Positions 23,701-36,300 of a DNA stretch of 64,000 nucleotides are shown here, piece after piece. The notes under the pieces are model-generated. The model did not search any database. It had not been told where the DNA came from and saw nothing but the letters and a program-made list of their open reading frames with translations. The stretch is taken from contig JASAND010003983.1 in NCBI GenBank assembly GCA_030248195.1, forward strand, positions 1 to 64,000, given 5' to 3'. This DNA comes from Trissonchulus latispiculum (taxonomy: Eukaryota; Nematoda; Enoplea; Enoplida; Ironidae). Both the position numbers and the translations under genes were made by a program. The first letter of the stretch is position 1; each line of letters begins with the position of its first letter.

Positions 23701-24728
23701 CCCCTATGTACTGAATCCCGCATTTCTTACAAGTAATTAAGTAGATTATATTAGATGTTTCACAGTTGAAATTCGCTATTCCGTGGTTCGATTCCCGTTT
23801 AGTCCTAAAAGTTTTAGAGCTGAAGTTACCTTTTACACTCGTGCTACCCTCAATATAGTTACAAGTAAGACACCGACGTTTTCCGCATTTTTCTGTAGTA
23901 AATGACGTAGGAATTTAAATTTAACCCCCGGAGGTTCCCAGCCTCCACGGCCAATGGCCTAAAGGGCGAGCCATCTATTTAAACGATGCTAATCCATATA
24001 AATAATGTGTACTATAACCATCGGCTACCATTACTGGTTCGGTGTTCATCTATGGCCCGGGGAGATGGCACAACCCGTCCATAGCTACTGACCGAAGTCC
24101 TGAATAATATGTGTCCATTACTGTGTTCCATGGATTTTAACCACACGATAAACTACTCGCTGGCCTACCCAATTACGTTTATCTTAAATTATCCAAGTGC
24201 CTTCTGGGCTATACTTGTCCCAGCATATGCAAGCAAGTTATTCCATATCAGTTGAAGTAGTGTCAATGACGATGCGAGGGAGCATACTACTATTCCTTAT
24301 TCGCCATTACTTCTGCCATTTGGTTCGAATCCACATCTTACATTAATAAGTATTAGTATTTATTACACTTACCATAGGTATAAAGTTGTATAAAATCAAT
24401 ATTCTAATAGCATGGTTTGGACTGAACGTTGTGTCTTGAAGTTAAGGATAGATATGGATCCTCAATCTCCACAAGATTGAGGATATGTAATAACCGATAC
24501 CGGAAAATCCGGTACCGGGATGTAATAACCACTTTCTAAATAGAAAGTGGGATGTAGTACACTGTCCGTAGACTCTTTGTCCAGTTGTAGATATGTCAAT
24601 ATCCATTGTGATGATGGTTGCTTCTTCTTCTTCCATTTTGGATTGTGTCCTTCTTGTGATCCTTGGGTGGGTTGTATCCAATTATATTATACAATACTAT
24701 TTTTAATGCGCACTTAAGCGCTATACCA
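20773..24728 (-). mobile_element. Penelope-like retroelement copy 2
   Basis: Same layout as copy 1. The coding region differs at only a few bases (one Lys to Gln near the start of the RT part and one His to Asn in the middle), plus a 1-base deletion in the 5' region near 24187. The three-hairpin region recurs at about 24460-24550. Tandem head-to-tail arrangement is common in Penelope-like elements. Confidence 0.85.
21203..23914 (-). CDS. GIY-YIG endonuclease / reverse transcriptase polyprotein, copy 2
   Basis: Intact like copy 1, with the same domain order, the same YIDD active site and the same lack of a Met before the GIY-YIG domain. The in-frame upstream stop is in the same place, so the missing start is a property of the family and not damage to one copy. 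Confidence 0.87.
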   Translation of the reverse strand: MPTSFTTEKCGKRRCLTCNYIEGSTSVKGNFSSKTFRTKRESNHGIANFNCETSNIIYLITCKKCGIQYIGETGRTLRERFGEHRRSIQKGKGGCKYLSNHFHSGVCKDMMKVQVIEQLNSSNDKEENTRRRLEQEAQWICKLRSKFPFGLNDKLTGDMYDKPVFQNFTKRKQRTRKRGKHCPKGSKPKDDDEPAKVMEDFHARYTKETGTIRKQVFDRIRKMSKSNTTKLYLHLSQRMNHVLDDLAMEICRDKLYKNEEIIKKKVKKPMLKLHFKNPFFNLCNISHLFNKSWIKDKWPVEDSPESNPMVVYSYDLPFSLMCFNYKQVCNAINLDNNGNLTSNLTCQCHSSRFIDKHHGHVITGDLDIVQDERLREVMLRGTKYRLPKPINKDECGTEVLAALKGYCERVSKKTKVRYELFNSWIQAIMREWEDYASPFINQEKIITFEDLKLPLNKLKQNFVINVVDKASQNYSIMCKKFYIEKLIEETKSIQNGFNTYSLEPLACNDYINKIIQESKNMGITVKSEEMKLPIIQMIPKFHKNPTGFRYIISSKQCCTKPASQTLCWILKRIQQRMKAYCNTIERNKGNVKLFWIIENTNSIVKCLDELSKNNQAETINTYDFGQLYTSLPHEEIEGKLNYIINLIFRNKTNYIIAKRYAAYWCSVNNPQAKDSNYVRNLTKWVTENSYFTLGNKVFLQKIGIPMGTNAAPYIANLLLTAYEFIFIKNQISLGNIDICKCLSIIFRYIDDITVVNDKGMFDLLSCIMYPACLTLKKVNSSSTIADVLDLHITVTGNRTFQYKVYDKRDDFNFKVIAMPDIRGNISSRCGYNVFTNELNRYVNLSTEFADVRNRIQKLINELVNKGYTKRCILNAVRKFGNSDVFYTKFNFRWNRSLRKDLFL

Positions 24729-25077
24729 TCCTGTCTTTTTCAGCAGTTTACCAGTAAGTGGGGGGGACAACAGTAAATAACAGAAACAGTGAGTGAGTAA
24801 ATGACACCGTACCCTTTCTAGTGCAAACAGCCCATGAATGACAGGTGCATTAAGGTCAAAATCTCGGGAGAGCGGACACGGTTAAAATTCTTAACCGTGC
24901 ATTTATATGCGTTTGAACTAATAAATCTTAGATTTACTTTGACTTAAAGGCGCAGACGATTTCCGTCCAAGAAAGCCGCCGATGTGCATAAAGTGACCTC
25001 CCGAAGTGCATAGCTACTGCTACTAAAATGAAATGTTACAGATGCATGGTTACCATAGCGACACATACTTAAAACCG
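24729..25077. other. Spacer, nothing recognised
   Basis: Sequence between the retroelement pair and the next TTAA element. No exon or repeat end seen. Confidence 0.35.
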
Positions 25078-26480
25078 TTAAGGGGGGGGGGCTACGAATT
25101 TCACTAAAAGTTCGATGTTGGAAAAGCTAGCTAGTCTTTTGCCACATAATAGTATTAGGTTAAGTGTAAAATAGTTTAAAGTTTGAAAGAATTCCATACA
25201 GCGTAGCGTCCTGTGGAGCCATCAGAAGTTGGTGTTATCGGTCCAAAGCTCGACATGACACGTACACAAATTTCGCTTCGCCCTGATCGCTATGTGCAAG
25301 GCACAGTACCCAAATTTTCAGGAATTAGTTCTGATATATAGTGCTCTGATATCGCGTAAAATAATCTCTAGACCATTGCCTACTTTTCTGTGCGATACGA
25401 TCAAAATTCGAAAAATTGGGTGTTGTAAGTCTATACGGGTGGAGGTTAACTAACTTCTAATGAGCTGTGGTTTACCAAATGAACCAAACTTTGCGGCAAT
25501 TAATACTCAAAGTATCTGTCTTAACTTTGGTATAAATGACGTGATTTCGCTAATCCCTGTGTTCGCAGTGCTGGATTATATTATCGATATTGTCGCTGTT
25601 ATTTGGCGCCATTTCGAAGATGTGAGTCAATTACTCCAAAGTACTGTGGCAGAATCGGCTGAAACTTAGCACATTACAGGCCACTGAGTGCACCAAGATG
25701 TGCCGAAAGCTATGTCACTAAACCTCGCTCCAATGTTTATAAAGCTAGATTGATTTCTCGAAGTATGGATGGCGATCGCTCCAAAAAGCTCTAAGACAGT
25801 TGTAAGCACATACTGAACGAAGGAAACGTCATATCGAAAAACGCATTTCATATTCGGATTCAGCAGGTCAAATAACCCCTATAACCACCTTTTTGGCAAA
25901 ATCGGAGACAAAAAATTTTTTGACCCCATTTTTATTGCGCTTAGCTAGCTTTTCAGGCCTAAAAATAAGGGTTATTTCTTAACGAAAAGTTAGCTAGCAC
26001 ACTAACCAGAAAACCAAAGCCCTTGAAACTCACAGACAGTATGCCCTATTAGAGCCTAATAACTGGTAAAAAGCTGGGGTAGGCTAGGGGCTGCCAATTT
26101 TATTGATCGAAAACGGCGCACGGTCACCTCGCAACTTTTTGCAAAATTTCAAACTTTGAGCTGTTATAACTAAAGAAGGAAGCAACGCTCGAAAGCCGGA
26201 ATACTTTTAATATTTAGCACTCGTAACAGTTAACATCTATGGCTGAAAGTTACAGAATCGGTCGAACCGTTAATTCACCAGAGCTGAAAAACCCTTTTTG
26301 AAAAATCCCATTTTTCGCACCAAAATTTCGACTTTGGCGTCCTGCCAAAAACGGTGTATATGAGATATATTGTTGCCCACCCTAAACTTTTTTACTTTGA
26401 TATGTTGGCTAACGTTGGGCGGGAAAGTAGCTCTCTGAGACGATGTTGTGCCAACCCGTTCGTAGCCCCCCCCCCCTTAA
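25078..26480. mobile_element. TTAA/G-run element, member 2 (1.4 kb)
   Basis: TTAA, ten G, then CTACGAA at the left; TTCGTAG, eleven C, then TTAA at the right. The flanking bases CCG before and after (ACCG-TTAA, TTAA-CCGTG) extend the symmetry. No coding capacity for a transposase is seen. Confidence 0.75.
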
Positions 26481-27228
26481 CCGTGAATGTCTAGAGATTT
26501 CGGTCCTAAATGTGCTGAGCATCTCACAGCTTACTTGCACCAGGAAGGACACGGTATTGTACTCTTCCTGTCATTTACTCTTGGGTGATACGGTCAGCCT
26601 GACCCCTTGCTATGGGCAGGGACGGCAGGGTCCATAGGGAAATGAAATGACAAATTAACTTATTATTAATTATTTATTATATTTATTATATTCCACACGT
26701 TTTTAGGGACAACTGTGGCATTTGTTCCCTTTTGTGTTGCTTAAATACAAAGTTGCATTGGCAAACTCTGCATTCTTCTCTAAATTTTACAGAATAAGAC
26801 ATCGAAACAGCAATCCGAAGTTCAATGCCCCTGCAATGTTTTCCGACGATGTTACATGTGCCAAACCATTTGCAATGGATAGAACAAGTATAGAACTGCG
26901 CAGTAGAATTTACTGTTCAATATTTGAAGACAAAAAAGTTGCTAGTTTCCTACACTAATTGCACCACAGACACGAGGAGTTATGAGTTATGACCCACAAA
27001 ACTTTTCAATACACACAACAACTTACAATAAGTTTTTAAGACTGATGCCATAAGATGAATAAACGTTTAATAATACCATAAATTGGTTCGTATCAAAACA
27101 CAATGAAGAAGCAAATAAAACAGTATCAGATTATCTAATTATACTTGATTATTCAATCTGACGTTAAAAATTTTTAAAAAAGCAAAATTAAACAAGCCCC
27201 AAATATATGACCACAAGTCTGTAACATT
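26481..27228. other. 3' flank of the APEH gene
   Basis: AT-rich. TTTATT words at 26670-26695 (AATAAA on the minus strand) are possible poly(A) signals, about 540 bases after the APEH stop. No other feature seen. Confidence 0.35.
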
Positions 27229-27328
27229 TCATTCATGGTCTTCGAGCCAGTGTATCAAATTCATGATTCGATCAGCTTCAGCGTCAACGTTCTTGATAGG
27301 ATGATCGTTATTTGGATACCACAAAATT
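27229..27328 (-). CDS. APEH: APEH last exon with the catalytic histidine
   Basis: Encodes ILWYPNNDHPIKNVDAEADR, then IMNLIHWLEDHE and TGA. The Asp-to-His spacing (32 residues) equals that of human APEH. Confidence 0.93.
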
Positions 27329-30300
27329 CTAAACAAAACCAGATCAGTAAAGATTGGTAATATTAACCCTCCAAAACTCACAAAAAGGTAGGCAAGGAAT
27401 TGGTAAGTGGTTTAGTTAGACAGAATAATGAAGGGACCACAATCGGTGAGTTCTAAAGTGCCATGGTTTAAAAATCATCATGTACTTTTAAAATGACTTC
27501 TTCTTATACAATGAAAAGTAACAAAACAATCTTTAAGGATGAACTAGCCCGGCAAGGAACGGGCACAGAGTTCATTGGCCCGGAACCTGCGGTAAGTAGT
27601 GTTTGGATTGGAAAAACTTTTCCTTGGTTGGCTTGGCTTGACCGGAGTTTAAAGTTGGCCAGCCAATTGGCCGTCGGCTGATGGCCGGCCAACGACCAAC
27701 AGCCTACTGCCAACTGCTTGACCGTTGGCCATTAGCTGTTGGTTGGCTGTCGTTTCACTATTGGCAAACGTTGGCTAGCTGGAATTTACTATTATTATTC
27801 ATCTGTCGTGCTTTGTTACGCGTCAACTTATTATTCGAAATAGTTTTTCCCAACGTTTATAGCTCGTTTTTAATTTTGCTGGATGGCTACAATAAACTGA
27901 TGAGACATTGACCACTAAACAATTTAAAAACTAAAGCCGTGGTTACACTTTGACAATCTTATGACAACGCGTTGTGACAACGGCAGTTGTCTGCCATAGT
28001 TGTCACTCGTGACAACTAGCGATTACATGTGACAACGCGCACTTGCTGTTGAACCAACGCTATGTTTACTATTGCGTTGTCACAACGAAATCGGACATGG
28101 TACCAACGCGTTGTCACAAGAATGTCAAGTGTAACCACGTCATAAGTTGTTTAAAACTAAAAACTAAGCTACAGCTAAAATTTGAACGTATTGAAAAATA
28201 ACTCTAACTAGGTACGATAAATGAGTACGGACGTATAGAAAAGTAGGAGCTAAGAGTCAACATCGTACGTAGGTAAACTGAAAATCTGTAGTAATGTATC
28301 TAATGTAACGATTATAATGCAACCTGTGCATGATATTATGCAGCAAAATCAAATCTTGCAACACAGTTGGCGCATAAAATTAGTAAATTTGAGCGAAGTC
28401 AAGAGTCGGCCACTGGCCAGCCAACACTAGCATAACACTAGCTATAAGTACAATACACTTCACTGGGTTCTGCCAATCAAAATATTACAACAATATATTA
28501 AAAGGCACAACAATTGTATGGCGAGCTTAGCTAAACTTTTGCCATGATTTTGTCCGATTGGCCAACTTTTTGGCGAAGTTATAGAGCATGGGTGTGGTCA
28601 AAAAATACTTGGTCGTTGGTTCTGCTGCCTTCCAACCATGTGCAGGCGTCGCGTTTATATGCCTGACCCCCCCCCCCCCTTTCACAACTACCAACATAAT
28701 TAAAAATCTCTGCTGCCTGCAAGACCCTAGCTTCAAGCTTGTGATTAGCCAATATGATTTGGCATATGTCATGTGTCCCTATCTGCGGAAAAATACTAGA
28801 CGTCTGTATCTTATCTGCATCTAAGGAATTACTGTTCAAAGTGGAAGTTTCGGCAAATTTTTGAAAATTTTTGGCTAACGAAAGGAATATTTCATTACTG
28901 GTGCGAGCTATAAGGCTGTGATTTGGCAAATACAGTGGCCCTATAGGAGTACTCATTTGTGCCGAATGGCAAGAAGTTCTGCCGCGTAAAAAATTTTTAT
29001 GTCCACTTTAATCTTTAAAAATTGACAAAATCGCCTTTTTTGGGCACTAGTACCCCGGAAATCGAAAAAATCAATTTTTTTAAAAATTAAATTTTTTTGA
29101 GATATTTGAACTCTGCATGGTTGAAAACAAACAAACAAACGATTTCAGCTCGATTAGTGAAGGTTTGAGACTTCCGTTGCCGGATGCAGAAATTCTTTAC
29201 ACAGGATCCGACAGACTGAAAATGGCGATTTTGGCAATTTTTGAAGATTAAAGTTGACAAAAATTTTTTCACGAGGCAGAATTTCTTGCCACTTGGCACA
29301 AATGAGTACTCCTGTAGGGCCTCTGTATATGCCAAATTACAGCCTTATAGCTCGCACCAGTAATAAAATATTCCTTTCGTTAGCCAAAAATTTCAAAATT
29401 TTGCCGAAACTTCAACTTTGAACAGTAATTCCCTTAGATGCAGATAAGATACAGACGTCTAGTATTTTGCCGGAGATAGGGGCACATGTGCCAATTTATA
29501 GTTTCCAATGGCAAGCTTGAAGCTAGGGTCTTGCATCCAGCAGAGATTTTTAATTAATTATGTTGGTAGTTGTGAAAAAGGGGGGGTCGGGCACATAAAC
29601 TCCACGGCTGCACTTGGCTGGAAGGCAGCTAAGAACCAACGACGAAGTATTTTTGACCACACCCATGCTCTTTAACTTCGCCAAAAAGAAGGCCAATCGG
29701 ACAAATTCGGGGCACATTTTAGTCGCCCCCCCCTTAACAGACTACAACTAAGTTCACAAAAAAGTACTAACTTCACTTCAACGTTTCGCTGCTGCAGGGT
29801 ACGGCAGTACTCCAACCCATGATTTGGAGGAACACGCAAATCTGATCCACCAAACAGAAAGAGAACTGGCGTGCGGACCTAAAAATAATAACACTCTTAG
29901 TCCGTCCATACACCAAGGGTATGATTTTCAACAGTCAACAATTGAAACGCCCGCACAATATTTCTATATCTAATTAAATACATTCTCTGTTATCCGATTA
30001 AACTAATTGGTAGTGTACCCATACAAAGGAAGCTCGCTGGTTTAACGCGGCAAACATGCAAGCTCATATTAGTTGCTCCCCTATCAACGTGTAAAGTATA
30101 CTAAGCGAGTTCGGGAGCCCGGCGCCCGGCGGGACAGAGTGAGACGTGTGGAAGTCAAAGGGGACAATCTGTGCGGAAAGGCGTTTTTTAGCATAGCTTA
30201 GTTTTGCTCTCTGTATACCAGTATACCTTACCTAACAGTGACACTCTTATTGGGGGGGGGAGGACAAGAGACAAAGGAAGTATTGTTTGTCTGCGCACAG

Positions 30301-33300
30301 CGCAGACACAAATTTCTCAATTGTCACTTAGTATGCCCTTTCCTTACTTTTCCTTTCCGTAGCATTTTTTGACATTTTCAAAAAATTTGCAAATTCTGCG
30401 GGCTCGTCACACAGGCAAAATTGAGGCCCTCCCATCTCGAAAAACTTTCAATGCACGCCAGTACTACCTCATAAGTGCCATGCTCTTACCGCAAAAACAA
30501 TATTGATATAATTACGTACCGATTCACAATAGCGAATTGGTGACTTCTGCCACATTACTTTGTAAATATCAGGGGTACTAAACATTTGGACAGGATTGTA
30601 GTCCTTTCCAATTGCTTCCACTACATTCCTAAAATAATAAAATAAAATAATAAATAATTTTGAAAATGGCGTTGCTACCTATCGTCCTTTGTTGCAAATC
30701 TAAAAACGTACTTGGTTATATTTAGCGTTTTGTTCTACCTCAAAGACGGCAGAAGATGTAGGGAAAAGCACTCTTAGCGATAAATCACCAGTTTCGCGAC
30801 CAATTAATCCATTTTTTCAAAAGATTTTGTCTGATTAACAAGATCATTTTAAAAATTAAAAAATTCTTAGGAACCTAATCATACTACGGCTACGTAATGC
30901 TGGTGCAAACTAACAACATGGGTATCGTCAACCAGCTGATATGCGTAAATACGTAATAAAAAACGACGACTAATAAGTAAACTGTAAACAAATACACAAG
31001 AAAAAGATAAGATACACAAGATAAAAGCATCATCTCCTCGAACGAATTTTGTCTTACCAATCCCATATATCTGTCGTATGACATTTGGCTGAAATAGAAA
31101 ATAGTGTGCTTTTAGTAAACTCTACATAAAACGTCTTGCATTACAATGAAATAGATATCAAAATGTGGGCAGATAGAGGGAACCTAACTCGTTGTATCAC
31201 CGAATTAGGGACTTCTTATTACAACAACTGCTTCGTACAACGAGTACTTAAACATCAGAATCGTTCCAATTTTTAAATAGCTTAATACAACCTTTTTAGT
31301 CTTTCTTGACATAGGACCTACACTTAAGCTACCATTTAGATAATGAAAGCCAGTGAAGCCACAGGTGAGTGACGTACCCCCAATATTTATCACAGGATTA
31401 TGAGCAACAGCAGCACGATAGAAATTCTGAAAAATAAGCAGTAAAAGGGGATCAAGAGTAGACAGCAGCAAATATGGAACTGCACGTTCACATTAACTGA
31501 GTATTGCGTTAAGTTCACGTCTGCCAGCTGCAAACTGCTAACTGCGATAAACTACAACCAAACAGTAATTCCAGAAGCCTCTCATCATAGAATTAGGCAA
31601 TGGACAAAAGTAATAAAGCCGTCAACTTCCAAAGCTTCACAAAACATTTCTAAAGAAAAGCTTAAATAAAAACATCATCAAAACTCTTCTTCTTACTGGA
31701 AACTGGCCTATTAAATGTAGTGTCAGAAATCCTCCATGCGAGCCGCCGACGCAATACACACGACTTGGATCCAGGCGAGACTCGCGGCGCAATATGACCT
31801 CGACGGCATGCTAAAAATATTTGTTCGTAGAACTATGCCGTCGAAACATGAACTCTAGGGAAAAGACACTACACAACACACAATACTATTTATTCCCACC
31901 ACAAACTTTAAAACAAACAAAAAGACAGCATAGCATACAGTAAATGATGATAAGCACACCTGTACGTCACGAACGTCGTTGGTTCCAACGTGTCCAGGCA
32001 AAGAATTTAGATTGTCGTCGCCAAAGCCAATAGAGCCACGGTAATTTACTAAAAAATGGCAAACTCATTCCTTTGCACACACATAAATTGCTTTCGTTTT
32101 CAATCTCCATTTCAAAAGCTTGTTTATTGATAAAACATCTGTTTGCGTTTATATCAATGCATACTTGGATCATTTTTTGAAACATTCGCCAAGAATAAGA
32201 AAAACCATATAAGCTGAGATCCAGGGTATTTTTACAGGGGGGGGGGGGCGCTCCCCCCCCCCCCCCCCCGGATTTTGGGCTTCCCCTTAATGAGGACTAC
32301 CTTCGGGTGATGATCATCACGTGATGTCTAATGCAGCAAACAACAACAACAACAACATTGTTGCCAAAATGGGCAAATTTTTCGGCTTTGCCGGAAATTT
32401 TTTCGTCAAAATGGCTATTTTTAGCCTAAATCCAGGCATTTTTGAGTACTTTTTGCGATTATACCTGCAAAACACCCAAAGAAATAGAAATTTTTGACTC
32501 ATTTTTGCAAAAAAATCCCCGCCGGCCTGGTCCCCCTCCCCGGGAAAAATCCCTAAAAATCCTCTGGAGATCACTATTAATTAAACTGCGAGAAGTTGCC
32601 CGAAATAGCCTCGTACACAGCGACAACAGCAAAACCATGCTAGATTCATTCTTATAAACTGTGTTCCGTATTATTCCAAACAGTGGTCACCAAATAATAA
32701 AACACCCATTGTCGGTTTTTCGGGGGGGGGGAGCTTTTTTGGTTTTTCAATGCTCGCTTTCATAACTAGAAGTTTGTGAACAACGTTGTGACTGATAAAC
32801 CTATTTAAAGATGATTTCGAATCAATCATATGTTCTTTGGATAAATTTGTAAGCAACTGACACTTGCCAGGCAGCTTGTCGTAGGCAGCCACGTTTACCA
32901 AAAATTGGCAAAACAGTAGTTATAAGACGGTTTCCAAAATAAAACATGGGCGTTTTTTCAGGCGGTGGCGCGTTTTTGAATTACAAAAATCAAATCCGAA
33001 ATTATTGATTCATAAAAACGCCGATGGCTTGCTGTTTGGCATGATACGGTACTTTTACCTTTCAATACTGCGTAACCAAGCCTGAGCAGCAAGGCAGTTT
33101 CCAAGCTCCACATGGTGGAGCAAATCCCATGAGGGCCTCCATGCGGTATTACCACCAAGGGCCAGGACACGGAATCAGTCTCATTGCTGTCTTCTGCAGT
33201 TGAAATGGCAGGAGCGGACGGCCGAAGAAATATGGCTTCATACGGAATGTTGCTGGTAGAAGTGCTATGAGTAGCTAGAATAAGTTGAAAAACATCTGTT

Positions 33301-36300
33301 GCTTAGCTAACGATGAACCAGTAGTATTTAAATCCTCTTCTGTTCGGATATCCTTCTCCGTTAGAAGAAACTGACCCTGGCATAATCTTAAAATTTAGTA
33401 AGTCCAAGAACAATAGCAATTAAGAAGGTATGGGGTAGGGAAGAAGGTAAGCCAGTGGGGTATGGGATTGCACAAACAATACAACAACGACTTAACAATA
33501 ATTAACAGGTAACCTTTTGACAGAAAAATCATTGTACCAGCAAAACTACGAAAGCATGAAAACAAGTAAGAAATAAACTAGATATTCAAGTAACTGTTTT
33601 TACTAGTATCAGAAACCGGCTGGCATAAATCATCGGGCTCTCCACTCTTAGAATGCTGGCCATGCTTATCAAGTTTCCCATGTCTTCGCAGTTCTACGGC
33701 GTCCCAGGGAGGATGAGCATCTGTGGGTTTCAGTTCTATTAGCTGAAATTCAGGCAACAAGGACATGGTGGACTGATCTGATTGATTCGGGAAAATCCGA
33801 GTCCATCGCACCTGAGATCCATTATTTAACAATCGGCCTACCGCCTGTAAACAGCAAAACAAAATTAAAGCGTCGTTCATGTAAATGTTAATTTACAGGA
33901 GCGGCTTACGCAGCGCCCCAAACGTGATTGATGAGATGGAAACTTTCCAATCTAATACATATACGTAATGTATACAAGTAGGAAAAATGCTCCTTGCAGT
34001 CGCATGAAAAAGTTAATATGAGCTATGATGGTCAACATTTAAATGTGTCAAGGACAAGATTTAAAATGTTTAATATGAGCCAACATCTAAATAAGTAGAG
34101 GACAAGATGTAAACGGCTAATATGAGCCGCTACGTTTATCTTGGGCTCATATTGACGCTCATTTAGCTTTTGCTTACTTTTAATCCAATACTGAAATGGC
34201 TTGGATGAATAACGACGCATAAACATTAATTTTGCAAAGCTCTACGTAAACGTTTTCTTCTCCACCGCTACATCCAAGTACACATTTAAGGCCACCATAT
34301 AAGTCAACAAAACGAAACCGAAGTCCAATCTAATGAAGAAACGAAAATGTGGAACTTACACATGTTGTGAAATCTTGAGAAAAATCACATTTAAAGTTAT
34401 CATCGCAATCATCACACTAATTCAATACATTCCCACGCCAATAAAATCGTTTATAAACACTGATGCTTATAATGCCAACCGTAAACTGTATATATGTTTG
34501 CCATTTTAGTCGCGTCAATATGAGCCAACGTAGCGGCTCATATTAGCCGTTTACATCTTGTCCTCTACTTATTTAGATGTTGGCTCATATTAAACATTTT
34601 AAATCTTGTCCTTGACACATTTAAATGTTGACCATCATAGCTCATATTAACTTTTTCATGCGACTGCAAGGAGCATTTTTCCTACTTGTCCTCCGTCTAG
34701 TTTTTGGGAACGCTGCCATAACTGTGGCAGCAGCAATCACAAATTCCACAAGTGAATTCCCCATGCCCAATAAGCTTTGCATGCAAAATTTCCGACTTTC
34801 AGCTATCTCCAGTAGCTTGAACCATGAACCAGTTGAACCAGATCTGGCCAGCCATGGGTCGGATCACCAAAGCAACACTACCAGTGAATTCCCCATGCCC
34901 CATAACCTTTGTATGCAAAATTTCAGCCTTCTAGCTATCTCCAGTAGCTTGAACCAGGAACTGGTTCAACTTTGAACCAGTTGAACCAGATCTGGCCCGC
35001 CATGGGTCGGATCACCAAAGTGACACCACCAGTGAATTTCCCATGCCCAATAACCTTTGTATGCAAAATTTCAGCCTTCCAACTATCTCCAGTAGCTTGA
35101 ACCAGGAACTGGTTCAATTTTGAACCCGTTGAACCAGATCTGGCCAGCCATGGGTCGAATCACCAAAGTAACACCACCAGTGAATTCCCCATGCCTAATA
35201 ACCTTTGTATGCAAAATTTCAGCCTTCCAGCTATCTCCAGTAGCTTGAACCAGGAACTGGTTCAATTTTGAACCAGTTGAACCAGATCTGGCCAGCCATG
35301 TGTCGGATCACCAAAGTAACACCACCAGTGAATTCCCCATGCCCAATAACCTTTGTATGCAAAATTTCAGCCTTCTAGCTATCTCCAGTAGCTTGAACCA
35401 GGAACTGGTTCAACTTTGAACCAGTTGAACCAGATGAACCAGGCGAGATACGGTGTCGGCACTATGCTCATCGTGTTCAGCGACCCCGATTTACTATACG
35501 TGGGTACCACCCCGAGGCCGAAAAACGCTGTTTTTGTCCGTTTTTGGACTATTTTCAAATTTTCGGACTTAGAAATTTTTCAGCCGGAAGGTGTCCAAAA
35601 ACGCTATTTTTTCCATTTTTGACCATCTATAAAAATCGAACCAGATCGAAATTCGGAAAAAAACATAAACTTGCTAAGTACCATTGCCTAGATATTCAAA
35701 AAATAGTATAGAAAAATTTTTCCTATGGGCCGTTCGAAAAATCGAGTTAACACAAAATTGACAAAAATCATGCTGAATACAGAGAAAAAAACCCCACTTT
35801 CAAACCCGTAAGAGAAAGTAGATTTTTTCAAAGTTCATTTTTTCCGGGCAAGTTTGGTATCATTCGAAAGCTCTTGGCCTGGAGATTTCAAAAATGTAAA
35901 TATTAGCTCTTAATTCCTTCCCGTTAATTAGTTATGCCTAATTAGCACTTTTCAAAATCCGCAAAGTGCCTTTATAGCTCATATTATGGTGGGCTCTCCG
36001 AGCACCCCCACGATACGGTCAATCATGTAAGGAAACTGCAAACTGGCGGTTGACTTGTACTCAGCCCAGAAATTGCCATGCGAAAATCACTTCACAACTT
36101 TAGAATTTGCGGTCATAATAAAGCATGAGACAAGTAAGAAAATGGAATCCTGCATGCAAAGGTTATAAAAAACGGTGAAATCTATTGCTAGATAATTCAG
36201 GGTTACATATAGGGTAGAGTTGGGACCGGTTCCAATTTTCAAAACCGGTTCCGGTTCCGGTTCTAGAGTACCGGTTCCGGTTCCGGTTCTAGCTTCCGGT

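Noticed and set aside
16755..24728. Hammerhead ribozyme in the Penelope-like elements
   Set aside because: Such ribozymes occur in this group, so I looked for the CTGATGA and GAAA core on the sense strand in the 5' and 3' regions and found none. A covariance search could still find a divergent one.
34745..35440. CRISPR-like look of regularly spaced repeats
   Set aside because: Whole 150-bp units repeat without unique spacers, in animal intron DNA; this is a minisatellite.
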